Assembly: GCF_014645515.1 (NCBI RefSeq)
Contig: NZ_BMLW01000015.1
Coordinates: 1-64,000 of the forward strand
Source of the DNA: Oceanobacillus neutriphilus
GTDB lineage: Bacteria > Bacillota > Bacilli > Bacillales > Amphibacillaceae
Direction: 5' to 3'
DNA length: 64,000 nt
The notes beneath the pieces were generated by a model, which saw nothing but the letters and a program-made list of their open reading frames with translations, was not told the DNA's origin and did no database searches. Made by a program: the position numbers and the translations under genes. This document shows, piece after piece, positions 56,140 to 64,000 of the stretch; the stretch's first letter is position 1; each line of letters begins with the position of its first letter.

Positions 56140-56820
56140 ATGAATGTAAAAAAACTGGGGCAGGATATTTCCACAACTTCTTTGTTAATATACATATTTG
56201 CAGTAGCAATTATTTTTAGTGCAGGAGCTATTTTGAATACTTCTTATTACCTGTATCCAAATGTATTTAGAATAATCTCAGCTTTTCTTATTATTTTGAT
56301 TAGCTTCCTCTATAAACCAACAAGAAAATTGTATACAAGGGTATTAGATTTTTCGGTAATGAAAAAAATTTCTACTTATTTCTGGATTGTATTGGCTTAT
56401 TTATTATTCTATTATCTTAACCATATTTTCTTTAAATATGGATTCTTTATGAATGAGGAGTTAGTTAGTTTCCATAGCTTAGGGATTAGGTATACATTTA
56501 TTTCTTTTCCGGAATTTTTACTGTACTTATTAAATTCTTGTCTTCTAATTCCTATTTGGGAGGAGCTAGTTAATCGAGTTTGTGCAATGATTTTCTTAAC
56601 CAGATTTATTCCAGTCTGGTCAGGAGTAATTGTACAAGCAGTGATTTTTGCTTTGCTGCATATAGATAAACCAGTTCTAACTGGTTTCTTCGCACTTATT
56701 TCTTTTTTTCTTTGGTACAAAACCAAATCCATCATCCCTTCTATGATACTTCATAGTTTATATAACATACATGGGGGATTAGTAACTTTTTATAATTTTG
56801 ACTTCGTACCGAGATGGTAA
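56140..56820 (+). CDS. CPBP family intramembrane metalloprotease
   Basis: CAAX/CPBP proteins are membrane proteases that process small peptides, and some give bacteriocin self-immunity. The 226-residue protein shows all three motifs: EELVNR (141-146), FALLH (170-174) and HSLYN (205-209), inside about six membrane helices. ATG 56140 follows GGGGTG by nine bases. A longer frame from 55963 would add 59 residues without a credible start and is rejected. No bacteriocin gene is visible beside it. Confidence 0.85.
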   Translation: MNVKKLGQDISTTSLLIYIFAVAIIFSAGAILNTSYYLYPNVFRIISAFLIILISFLYKPTRKLYTRVLDFSVMKKISTYFWIVLAYLLFYYLNHIFFKYGFFMNEELVSFHSLGIRYTFISFPEFLLYLLNSCLLIPIWEELVNRVCAMIFLTRFIPVWSGVIVQAVIFALLHIDKPVLTGFFALISFFLWYKTKSIIPSMILHSLYNIHGGLVTFYNFDFVPRW

Positions 56821-56962
56821 TCAGTTAAAGTAAATGAATAGATTCTATTTACTGATTTACAAGCATAATGATAGTAGGGATTTTTAAACCTGTATTTATT
56901 CCCATCGCCTTCTTATGGGATTATATTGCAGGTAAACTTGAAAAGAATAGGGTGAAACTAAA

Positions 56963-57283
56963 GTGAGAAAAGTAATAAAGATAGGGATAACAATGATTAT
57001 TCAATTACTATTCATCTTAGCAATAACTGTGATATACCATTTCTCTTTTATTGATACGCTCTTTGTTGCATGCTTTTTAATATTATGCCTGACTTGGATG
57101 ATTTCCTATTTTGGTAATTACCATGGAAATAATCAGCAAGTCACAGATAGGTATCAAGGTGGAATAGATTATAAAGTCAAAGTTTTTAGGTTAAGACTTA
57201 ATCCGGTTTTAATAGGAATTTATCTATTTTCTATTCTTGGGATATTATTTAGTTTTATATACTATATTCCTTATTTTATTTAA
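56963..57283 (+). CDS. Small membrane protein of unknown function
   Basis: A 106-residue hypothetical protein has two hydrophobic segments close together (about 8-28 and 31-50), a polar loop GNYHGNNQQVTDRYQGGIDY (51-70), and a final helix (about 82-104). The GTG start has a weak AGGGTGAA upstream. I do not recognise the family. The order with the CPBP and VOC genes gives no functional hint. Confidence 0.65.
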   Translation: MRKVIKIGITMIIQLLFILAITVIYHFSFIDTLFVACFLILCLTWMISYFGNYHGNNQQVTDRYQGGIDYKVKVFRLRLNPVLIGIYLFSILGILFSFIYYIPYFI

Positions 57284-57364
57284 AATCTTGATTTGACGTA
57301 TCCTGATTAGAATAGGAATTCTAAAATAAATAAAAAAACTAACCAATATTTAAGGAGATAGAAA

Positions 57365-57766
57365 ATGAAGAACCTTTTAATAGAGTCACATTGTATATTT
57401 CCAACTAATGATATAATAAAAACCGCAAATTTTTATGAGCAGAAATTAGGATTTAAGACTGTTTCTTATTTGAATGTGGGTGAGCCCCATATTTGTCTGT
57501 ATCGTGATACCACAGAGATAATCCTGATCAAAACGAATGGACAAAAGGCCATTCCGAATAGAGACTTATATGGTTATGGGTACGATGCTTACTTTATTAC
57601 AAAAGATCAGGAAGAACTTCAAGGAGAAATGATCAGCTCTGGTGTTAAGATAGTCCGTTCATTAAATGATACAGATTACAATAATAAAGAATTTGTAGTT
57701 GAAGATATAGATGGAAGATGGATTGCTTTTGGAATTAAAACTAATGGAAGACATATGAAAGTTTAA
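57365..57766 (+). CDS. VOC (glyoxalase/bleomycin-resistance fold) protein
   Basis: This 133-residue protein begins with the beta-alpha-beta unit SHCIFPTNDIIKTANFYEQK and LGFKTV, and repeats the fold after residue 70, ending VEDIDGRWIAFG. That is typical of single-unit vicinal oxygen chelate proteins such as bleomycin-binding or fosfomycin-type enzymes, which dimerise. Metal ligands cannot be assigned with confidence: His9 and Glu118 (in VVEDIDG) are candidates. AAGGAG precedes the ATG. Confidence 0.82.
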   Translation: MKNLLIESHCIFPTNDIIKTANFYEQKLGFKTVSYLNVGEPHICLYRDTTEIILIKTNGQKAIPNRDLYGYGYDAYFITKDQEELQGEMISSGVKIVRSLNDTDYNNKEFVVEDIDGRWIAFGIKTNGRHMKV

Positions 57767-58037
57767 TTTAAAATATATAATACGGGGAGATAATTTAATT
57801 CATAATCAACTTACTAATTCTTATAGCTTTCATATAATTGATTAAAGCACTATATCTGTGAAAATAATATCTAAATTACCCGTATTTGCAAAAGTTTAAT
57901 TATAGGATATCCTATATGCAGCCAAGGAGTTCCAAGTGCTTTTCAGAAATCATCCTATCACTCCAAGCATTACCCGGAAATTAACTGTTATGACCATTTG
58001 TTGATTCGTTTCATAGTGTAATTAAGAAGAAATTAAT

Positions 58038-58069
58038 AATACCGCCTGTTTTCAAGCACAGGCGGTATT
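58038..58069 (+). terminator. GC-rich hairpin, left copy of a pair
   Basis: AATACCGCCTGT and ACAGGCGGTATT form a perfect 12-bp stem with loop TTTCAAGC. The same stem with almost the same loop recurs at 60751-60788, on the other side of the two-gene unit 58470-60711. It could end transcription in either direction. Confidence 0.75.
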
Positions 58070-58286
58070 TAATATTATATAGATCTATTAACACGGAATG
58101 AAAATAAAATGAATATTACAATTCCTTAACTTTTTGTTTGGCAGTAGGTAAAAAGAGGGGGAGAGAAGCTCTTTTCATTTTTATCCTGTAAATAATTATG
58201 ATAAGGAAGCCTCGTAATTACTTGCTACATATTTATGTACTAAAAAATTAGGAAAAAGGACATAGCGCAAAAAGTCAGTAAGTTAT

Positions 58287-58323
58287 TTTTCAATAGGTCT
58301 AGTGATATTCGACCTATTGAAAA
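58287..58323. other. Perfect 13-bp inverted repeat
   Basis: TTTTCAATAGGTC pairs with GACCTATTGAAAA around an 11-base loop, about 150 bases before the 98-residue gene. It is palindromic enough to be an operator or a bidirectional terminator. Confidence 0.6.
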
Positions 58324-58469
58324 GTGAATTATAAATACATACTATGGTGGAATAGCAAAAGAAACGTAATTCTAAAAATTTATCATAGAAGATTAGAAAT
58401 GGAAAGGGGGAGATGTACTGCTTTTTTGTATCAGTTACCCTTCACCCCTCTATATAAGGAGCTGTTTTT

Positions 58470-58766
58470 ATGTTTGATATAATTTTGTTTATCTGTATTG
58501 TTGCTGTTATTGTCTTTTTCGTTGCAACAGTTACACGGCGGCGATTTAAGCTGGCTATCAATAATTCCTTAGAACAAGAGGCAAAACGCGTACCGAAACT
58601 TTCTGATGAAGCTTTACAAAAAAGAATACGGCAAGCAAGTAAAGTTCATGAAAACAAATTGCTTAATGGATTCATAGGCTTATTTTTTGCTAAAGGCTAT
58701 GAGGATTACAAGGACAACCTGATGGGGCTTTATCAACAGGAGTTGGCAAAAAGAAGGCCTTTATAA
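58470..58766 (+). CDS. Small single-span membrane protein, unknown
   Basis: A 98-residue protein has one N-terminal membrane helix (about residues 4-22, followed by RRRFK) and a charged, helical remainder ending LYQQELAKRRPL. The ATG follows TAAGGAG. It precedes the DUF2207-like gene by about 80 bases and may share its transcript. I do not recognise the family. Confidence 0.75.
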   Translation: MFDIILFICIVAVIVFFVATVTRRRFKLAINNSLEQEAKRVPKLSDEALQKRIRQASKVHENKLLNGFIGLFFAKGYEDYKDNLMGLYQQELAKRRPL

Positions 58767-58848
58767 AGTCATTTAGCAGAATGGAGGAATGAAAATTTTT
58801 CAATCTCTCCTATGTATATTATCACTACATAAAAAGAGAGGTGTTGAC

Positions 58849-60711
58849 TTGATACTTATGAAAAGAAGCTATATATTCATCGTTTTCTTCCTTTTTCTTT
58901 TATTATCAGCTTGTTCAGATTCAGATGATCGTTCATTTACAATTGATAAAGTATCGATTGATGCACATATTAATGAAAATGGAACAATTGATGTAAAAGA
59001 AGTATTTACATATAACTTTGACGGTATATTTGAAGGGACAACCAGAACCATCAAATCAGATTTATCCAGTTTCCGCGCCTATCTTGCAAATGATACAAGT
59101 ATATACCAGGACACTGCTTTTTTAGATAGTTTGAGAGTAGAAAAAGATGATCAGACGTGGAAAGTTTATTCAGATTCTGAAAATGAAATGAAAACATTTA
59201 TTTATGAATATGTTATTACTTCGGATTCTATAACGAAATATCAGGATATAGGGGAATTTAAATATGCTTTTTTTGATGCTTCCAATGAAACTGATTTGCA
59301 TGATGTCACGATTACTGTCCATACACCACATGATAGTTCGCAAGGAATGCATTCATTTCTAAAAGATGATGCAGGCGGGGAGCTCATGGAGACCGCAAGC
59401 GGTATAGAGTATACAAATAGTTTGGTAGAGAAAGGTGATACTGTTACTTTTCGAATGATATTTCCTTCAGATCAACTGGTGGCGATGGGAGTAGACAGGG
59501 ATAAAACCATGGAATCTTTCATACTGGAAGAGGAGAGTAAGCTTTCCGAGCGTGCTTCCTTATTAAATGATAAAACAGAATCGATTCTTCCATTCGTTTA
59601 TGGTGGAATCATCGCCTGCTTGCTAGCATTAGTAATCTTAATAGTTGTACGTCCTAATCGTTATCGTGGAGCAAAGGATGCCGATTTGATTATGCATACC
59701 GTGGAAGAAGCGGATCCACTATTATTGCATTATTTTCATGGAATAAATAGAATCTCAGTTGCTGGATTAAATGCGGCACTCTTTTCTTTACGCAGGCAAG
59801 GGATTATTTCTGTAAAAAAAGTACAATCGAGTGTAGAGGTTTTAGGAAAAACCTACTGTTATACATGGGAGGATGAGAACGCGTCTCTGCAAGAATCCGA
59901 TTTATTTTTAAAAGAATGGTTATTTAAAGAAAAAGATGAATCTGGGCATTATTTTCGTTTAGATTCTCTTACTACAAATCATAATGCAACAAATAAACAA
60001 AAAAAAGCAAATTCCAAAAAGGTAAAGAAATCATACAAACGCTGGCGCAAAAAAGCATATAGAGATCTAAAACATACCTTGAAAAAAGATAAACATATTG
60101 GCTTGTTATCCATATTTGCCTTGCTGGCACCGGTAATGATAGCTTTACTCTATTACTATCATTTAACCATCCAGCCGATTAGAGAAGGGGAACAAATTAT
60201 TTTAACCTTTATACTCCTCCTATTTTTGGGTTCAAGCTTATTATTCAGGGCAAAAAAATCGATTCTTTCAATGATGTATTTGTATATTATGTTCAGCGCG
60301 CTTATGTTATTTAATCTGGATGAGGGCACAATTGGTTCACTCTTCTTCATTCTTGCAGTTGGAATAACTGGATTATTTATGCCATTTAATTATTGGTCAG
60401 AAGAAATAAAATTATTGAAATTTGCGGGTAAACAAGCTGAAATTATGTACAAAAAAAAGGAATATCCTGTTGGGGATAATGAGAATTTAGTGCAAAAAAG
60501 AATGGAAAATGCCATTGTTTTAAAAAGAGGATATTGGTATCAAAGTAAAGTGTACGATAATCCTGCTTTTCAGGTTATGCCGGAAATACCTGACGCCTAC
60601 ATTTATACGAGGTCATTTGATAATGTGATTCATTATTATGGAGATTCATCAAACTCATCAGGCGGTTCTTCCGGAAGCTCGTCCGGTGGAGGAGGAGCTG
60701 GCGCTTTTTAA
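58849..60711 (+). CDS. DUF2207-type membrane lipoprotein
   Basis: About 620 residues. A lipoprotein signal ends in LLLSAC, followed by an extracellular beta-rich domain (about 30-230, beginning IDKVSIDAHINENGTIDV) typical of DUF2207. A membrane helix follows near 255-275, then a basic cytoplasmic part, and two to three further helices (about 430-520). The C-terminal tail is Gly/Ser-rich (SSGGSSGSSSGGGGAGAF), as in this family. The function is unknown. TTG 58849 is five bases after GAGAGGTG; ATG 58858 is an alternative. Confidence 0.85.
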   Translation: MILMKRSYIFIVFFLFLLLSACSDSDDRSFTIDKVSIDAHINENGTIDVKEVFTYNFDGIFEGTTRTIKSDLSSFRAYLANDTSIYQDTAFLDSLRVEKDDQTWKVYSDSENEMKTFIYEYVITSDSITKYQDIGEFKYAFFDASNETDLHDVTITVHTPHDSSQGMHSFLKDDAGGELMETASGIEYTNSLVEKGDTVTFRMIFPSDQLVAMGVDRDKTMESFILEEESKLSERASLLNDKTESILPFVYGGIIACLLALVILIVVRPNRYRGAKDADLIMHTVEEADPLLLHYFHGINRISVAGLNAALFSLRRQGIISVKKVQSSVEVLGKTYCYTWEDENASLQESDLFLKEWLFKEKDESGHYFRLDSLTTNHNATNKQKKANSKKVKKSYKRWRKKAYRDLKHTLKKDKHIGLLSIFALLAPVMIALLYYYHLTIQPIREGEQIILTFILLLFLGSSLLFRAKKSILSMMYLYIMFSALMLFNLDEGTIGSLFFILAVGITGLFMPFNYWSEEIKLLKFAGKQAEIMYKKKEYPVGDNENLVQKRMENAIVLKRGYWYQSKVYDNPAFQVMPEIPDAYIYTRSFDNVIHYYGDSSNSSGGSSGSSSGGGGAGAF

Positions 60712-60750
60712 CTAAAATGAGTCATTACTCGCCGTTAAACTGGGTTTAAT

Positions 60751-60788
60751 AATAATACCGCCTGTTTTCAAGTACAGGCGGTATTATT
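60751..60788. terminator. GC-rich hairpin, right copy of a pair; bidirectional terminator
   Basis: AATAATACCGCCTGT and ACAGGCGGTATTATT form a perfect 15-bp stem with loop TTTCAAGT. It lies between the convergent DUF2207 and VanZ-like genes and can serve both. It repeats the hairpin at 58038-58069. Confidence 0.8.
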
Positions 60789-60893
60789 TGTGCATATTTT
60801 AAAAATTCACTAGTTCACTTTGATGGTTTTGATTAACATGAATGTCAAATATTATTCAACCAAATTAACTCTATGCTTTTTTCAATATTACAT

Positions 60894-61385
60894 TTAGGCA
60901 GCTTTTAAAGGAAAATTAATCAACTTGAAAACGCAGTAGCCAAGTAAGCCTCCAAAGGTATTCAGCACGAGATCATCCACATCAAAACTTCCGATAGCAA
61001 AAATGACTTGTAAGCATTCCAAACATAAACTTAAGCATAAGGATAGAGCGGCCACGACTACAAGTGAATTAACTTTGCTTTTAGATAGTAATAAAATGAA
61101 AAAACCAAATGGAATAAATATTACAATATTACCAACTAAATTAGTTATATGGTGGATAGATGTAATTTGAACATAATTGGATATGGTTTTAAATAGAATA
61201 AAATTTCCTGATTGCAACCCGCTCAAGATATAATCGGGGTTATCCAGATTCCTCTGAAGTCTGGAAATGAGAAAAGTAATATTAATCGGATCGAACTTAA
61301 ATAAAATAATTTTGAATATAGCATACACGTACAAGGCAAATAGTGCCGGCACTAAAATGCTGTTCATTAATTTCATTCGTTTCAT
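60894..61385 (-). CDS. VanZ-like membrane protein
   Basis: The 163-residue protein has four to five membrane helices and the VanZ signatures: GNIVIFIPFGFFI near residue 85, LECLQ near 127, and DVDDLVLNTFGGLLGY near 138. VanZ from enterococci gives low-level teicoplanin resistance by an unclear route. Most chromosomal VanZ proteins are of unknown function. GGAG precedes the ATG. It follows the VanY-like gene by 33 bases on the same strand. Confidence 0.88.
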   Translation of the reverse strand: MKRMKLMNSILVPALFALYVYAIFKIILFKFDPINITFLISRLQRNLDNPDYILSGLQSGNFILFKTISNYVQITSIHHITNLVGNIVIFIPFGFFILLLSKSKVNSLVVVAALSLCLSLCLECLQVIFAIGSFDVDDLVLNTFGGLLGYCVFKLINFPLKAA

Positions 61386-61418
61386 TTTATATCTCCATCT
61401 TCCCTGGGCTTCGGTGTG

Positions 61419-62315
61419 CTAATCATGAAACACTGTCACAATCACACCATCCGAATTATCGCCTGATATCTCATAGTGAAGATCGGCTGGCACAGAAATA
61501 GTGGTATTTTTAGTAACAGTATAATAAGAAATCTCATATTCTTCTCCATTAATATTCGCAGAAATATATTTTTCTTCCTTCAGGTAATCTAAATATTCTT
61601 CTAAAACAAAATTTTTTTCCTTCATAATCGCACTATGCGGCAACCCGACATAGCGGATATGCCATGGTTCGTATTGAATTCCTGTTATATCTGATTTATC
61701 CTCTGGATAGCGTAAAATGAAACCATATTTCCAGGCATTTTTTTCTATCCATTCTCCTTCAGGAGCTTTAGCCATCGTTGTTTGAGTGGTTCCTACATCC
61801 AGTGATAAGCCCAAATTATGTTCGCTGTATCCGGCTGGCAAGGCAGTATCAGAGCCCTTTTCTTGATAGAGCTTCGTTTGCTCATCAAAGTCCCGAAAGC
61901 CACTGGTAATCCAGAAATTATCAACTTCTTCTTTTCCTGCGGCAGCAACCATATCTGAAAATTTACGTGCTATATCCTCCGATAAATAAGTGTTGTTTTC
62001 TAACAATCCGTATCCCTTTACCAACTCATCGCGCTTAAAAAGATTGACGACATCTGATTTAATACCTTCTTGGTGAACAGGATATTCACTATTGATTAAA
62101 AGCAGGTTTCCTTGATAGATTTGTTCTTCTGTAACCTTTATTTTTTGGATATGATCAACAGTCTCCAAATCCTCATCTTTATCATTGTTGTTTTGATCAT
62201 ATTCTTGTACTTCTACATTTGGTATATCTACTTTTGGTCCAAAAAATGAACCATTATTTATGAAAATAAGATACAAACACACTAATAACAAAATAACAAT
62301 TATCCATTTTTTCAT
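61419..62315 (-). CDS. D-alanyl-D-alanine carboxypeptidase, VanY (M15B) type
   Basis: Membrane-anchored by an N-terminal helix (residues 4-19), with the catalytic domain outside the cell. The zinc-binding motifs are complete: SEHNLGLSLD (His166, Asp173) and EPWH (Glu216, His219), plus TSGFRDFDEQ (137-146). Enzymes of this kind remove the terminal D-Ala of peptidoglycan stem peptides. A C-terminal extension of about 60 residues beyond the M15 domain is of unknown role. GGAGGAAG precedes the ATG. Likely controlled by the adjacent two-component system. Confidence 0.9.
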   Translation of the reverse strand: MKKWIIVILLLVCLYLIFINNGSFFGPKVDIPNVEVQEYDQNNNDKDEDLETVDHIQKIKVTEEQIYQGNLLLINSEYPVHQEGIKSDVVNLFKRDELVKGYGLLENNTYLSEDIARKFSDMVAAAGKEEVDNFWITSGFRDFDEQTKLYQEKGSDTALPAGYSEHNLGLSLDVGTTQTTMAKAPEGEWIEKNAWKYGFILRYPEDKSDITGIQYEPWHIRYVGLPHSAIMKEKNFVLEEYLDYLKEEKYISANINGEEYEISYYTVTKNTTISVPADLHYEISGDNSDGVIVTVFHD

Positions 62316-62387
62316 TTTCAGCTTCCTCCTAATTCTATCTTGCTTAAAAGAATAGCTGAAACTTCTAAAAAAAAGAGCAGGGAAAAT

Positions 62388-62404
62388 CTTAAATTTTTCT
62401 TAAA
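62388..62404 (-). promoter_or_regulatory. Candidate operator for the adjacent response regulator
   Basis: On the minus strand TTTAAG, five bases, TTTAAG gives an 11-base direct repeat, the pattern bound by OmpR/PhoB-type regulators. It lies 73 bases before the VanY-like start. No matching promoter boxes are clear. Confidence 0.4.
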
Positions 62405-62431
62405 TTAAGTGTTTGAAATGATTCATCTTCA

Positions 62432-63541
62432 TTATTTTTCCAATGTTTCGCTTTCCTTTGGTAAACGGACCTCAAAAATCGTCTGTATTAAGCTGCTTTT
62501 GGCAGTGATCGATCCATTATGCTGCTCCAGAATATTCTTCGCAATGAACAAACCAAGACCTGTGCTATCTTCTTGATTAGTTCTTGCTTTATCTCCGGTA
62601 TAGAACATATCAAAGAGATGCGGCAATTCATCTGGTGGAATTATATCTCCATAATTCACAACTTGAACCACAACTTCCTTTTCATCAATAAAACTATTAA
62701 TATCTACATATTGGCCATCATACCCATAACGAATGGCATTAGTCATAAGATTTTCAAACACACGTGCTATCAAATTTCCATCAGCAAAAATGGGTAAATC
62801 AGTTGTACTATTTATCCGGACAATCAAATGATTCTTTTCAAACATAGGATATAATTCTTCCTTTAATTGATTAAGGAGGTCAGTTAAATTAATGGACTTT
62901 TGTTCAATTGGCAACATACCATAGTTCATTCTCGTTATTTCGAATAATTCATCAATAAGTCCTTCTAAACGCTGAGATTTAGTAAAAGCAATCGTTAAAA
63001 AATGGTTGACTTGTTCTTTCGTTAACTGTTCATCCTTAAGAATTAAATCTAAATAACCTAATACGGAGGTTAGCGGTGTACGAAGATCATGAGCTAAATT
63101 TACAATTAACTGATCTTTACTTCTTTCCGAAAAATCTCCTCTTTCAATGGCCTGCTGCAATTTTTCACCAGCTAAATTAATATCTTGCGCAATATCCTTG
63201 AATTCGTCGTTTGAAAGGATTTGAACACGGTGATTAAAGTTACCATGAGAGAGATAATGAATTCCGTTTGAAATCTTATTAAAATAGGTCGAATAGCGCT
63301 TAGTGAGTAAAAAGAAAAATAATATCGAAAGCGGGATAAATATTGGTAAGAAAAAGAAAATGTCTCCAATTTCCCTGATGATTTGGCGGAAATGAGCTAA
63401 TGAACTCATATAATCAACCATAGTGTAATAAAAATATTGCAGGATTTTATAAATGATATACGTGATGATACTCGACAGAATCATACTTTGACCAAATATT
63501 ATAATCATTTTTGAACGGAAACTTCTTGGGAATTTAACCAT
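62432..63541 (-). CDS. Sensor histidine kinase, VanS-like
   Basis: A 369-residue kinase has two membrane helices (12-35 and 60-79) with a short outside loop, a HAMP region (about 80-135), the phospho-acceptor His151 in NLAHDLRTPLTSVLGYL, N box ENLMTNAIRYG (263-273) and the G2 box STGLGLFIAK near 330. The DLRTPLTSVLGYL segment is close to VanS. I start it at the ATG that overlaps the response-regulator stop by eight bases; a longer frame from 63655 would lie inside the regulator gene. Confidence 0.9.
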   Translation of the reverse strand: MVKFPRSFRSKMIIIFGQSMILSSIITYIIYKILQYFYYTMVDYMSSLAHFRQIIREIGDIFFFLPIFIPLSILFFFLLTKRYSTYFNKISNGIHYLSHGNFNHRVQILSNDEFKDIAQDINLAGEKLQQAIERGDFSERSKDQLIVNLAHDLRTPLTSVLGYLDLILKDEQLTKEQVNHFLTIAFTKSQRLEGLIDELFEITRMNYGMLPIEQKSINLTDLLNQLKEELYPMFEKNHLIVRINSTTDLPIFADGNLIARVFENLMTNAIRYGYDGQYVDINSFIDEKEVVVQVVNYGDIIPPDELPHLFDMFYTGDKARTNQEDSTGLGLFIAKNILEQHNGSITAKSSLIQTIFEVRLPKESETLEK

Positions 63542-64000
63542 TGAATGTATACCCCACGCCCCAGACCGTTTTAATCCATTTATTTGTCCGTTTATCTTCT
63601 TTAAGCTTTTTCCGCATGGTACGGACATGGACCATAACTGTGTTATTACTCTCAAAGTACGATTCGCCCCACACCTGCTGAAAAATATTTTCTACACTGT
63701 AAACCTTCTTTGGATGGCTGGCCAGTAAATACAAAATATCAAATTCTTTTGGTGTCAGCTCAATGTTTTCATCATATAGAGTAACCGTGTGGTGATCAAG
63801 AGAAATTACTAATCCGCCAAATTCCAGGTTCGTTTTATTATCCTTTTGGGGATGATTCAGCTTTATAAAGCGTCGCAATTGTGCATTTACACGAGCCACC
63901 AATTCAATGGGGGCGAATGGTTTCGTAATATAATCATCTGCTCCAATTACAAGTCCTTGTACTTTATCAAAATCAGAAGTTTTGGCACTTAAAAAAATGA
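63534..64000 (-). CDS. Response regulator, OmpR/VanR type, partial
   Basis: The C-terminal 155 residues are present and the N-terminal phospho-acceptor Asp lies beyond the window. Seen are the end of the receiver domain (FLSAK, GADDYITKPFAP with the conserved Lys) and the winged-helix DNA-binding domain (LTPKEFDILYLLASHPKKVY, then VMVHVRTMRKKL and the terminal GVGYTFNG). It is coupled to the kinase by an eight-base overlap. Confidence 0.92.
   Translation of the reverse strand, partial: IFLSAKTSDFDKVQGLVIGADDYITKPFAPIELVARVNAQLRRFIKLNHPQKDNKTNLEFGGLVISLDHHTVTLYDENIELTPKEFDILYLLASHPKKVYSVENIFQQVWGESYFESNNTVMVHVRTMRKKLKEDKRTNKWIKTVWGVGYTFNG

Larger units (their letters stand above)
57767..58469. 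other. Intergenic region with two hairpins
   Basis: No gene is found. It holds the hairpins at 58038-58069 and 58287-58323 described separately. The rest is AT-rich without repeats that I can define. Confidence 0.55.

Noticed and set aside
58789-58848. An earlier ATG start for the DUF2207 lipoprotein.
   Set aside because: The GGAGG site is only one base from that ATG, and the extension would place a non-signal sequence ahead of the lipoprotein signal peptide.
63542-63655. A longer N-terminus for the histidine kinase.
   Set aside because: It would lie inside the response-regulator gene; the ATG at 63541 overlaps that stop by eight bases, as is usual for such pairs.

Overview
The window comes from a low-GC Gram-positive of the family Bacillaceae. 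Gene order follows the Bacillus subtilis ribosomal-protein region closely, starts and Shine-Dalgarno sites are Bacillus-like (many TTG and GTG starts), and the dispersed palindromic repeats are of a kind I associate with Oceanobacillus/Virgibacillus-type genomes. Genus is an inference from memory of protein and repeat similarity, not a search.

Layout. 1-147: 3' end of a 5S rRNA with its terminator, closing an rRNA operon. 427-1113: an MgtC/SapB-type membrane protein. 1193-5904: the CtsR heat-shock operon ctsR-mcsA-mcsB-clpC. 6075-14693: radA, yacL, gltX, a cysteine T-box, cysE-cysS-mrnC-rlmB-rae1. 15569-17466: sigH, rpmG, secE, nusG. 17565-20936: rplK-rplA, the L10 leader, rplJ-rplL, and an RsmC-like methyltransferase. 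21346-28912: rpoB and rpoC, separated by two inverted-repeat elements. 29003-33653: rpsL-rpsG-fusA-tuf. 33698-34642: a class II fructose-1,6-bisphosphatase gene on the opposite strand. 35683-46377: the S10/spc run from rpsJ to secY. 46409-50155: adk, infA, rpmJ, rpsM, rpsK, rpoA, rplQ. 50539-54910: ecfA1-ecfA2-ecfT, truA, rplM, rpsI. From 54911 onward the conserved core stops and an AT-rich accessory region begins: a SASA-type esterase, a CPBP protease-like protein, a VOC protein, small membrane proteins, a DUF2207-type lipoprotein and, on the minus strand at the window edge, a VanR/VanS-like two-component system with VanY-like and VanZ-like genes.

How the parts work together. Most of the window encodes the ribosome, its elongation factors, core RNA polymerase and the Sec channel. 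Feedback leaders (L10, L13, probable L1 and S10 leaders), tandem sigma-A promoters and a T-box adjust supply. CtsR-McsA-McsB-ClpC controls protein quality.

The most striking irregularity is rpoA. The reading frame ends at residue 237, directly after the alpha N-terminal domain. About 125 bp that should encode the start of the C-terminal domain are absent, and the last 36 codons of that domain survive downstream out of frame. Other deviations from the usual order are the absence of disA (after radA), ispD-ispF (after yacL), ybxF (before rpsL), and map plus the KOW gene (between adk and infA). Several of these sites, and the rpoB-rpoC junction, are occupied by non-coding DNA or small inverted-repeat elements. 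I found no CRISPR array, tRNA, intact transposase gene or prophage.
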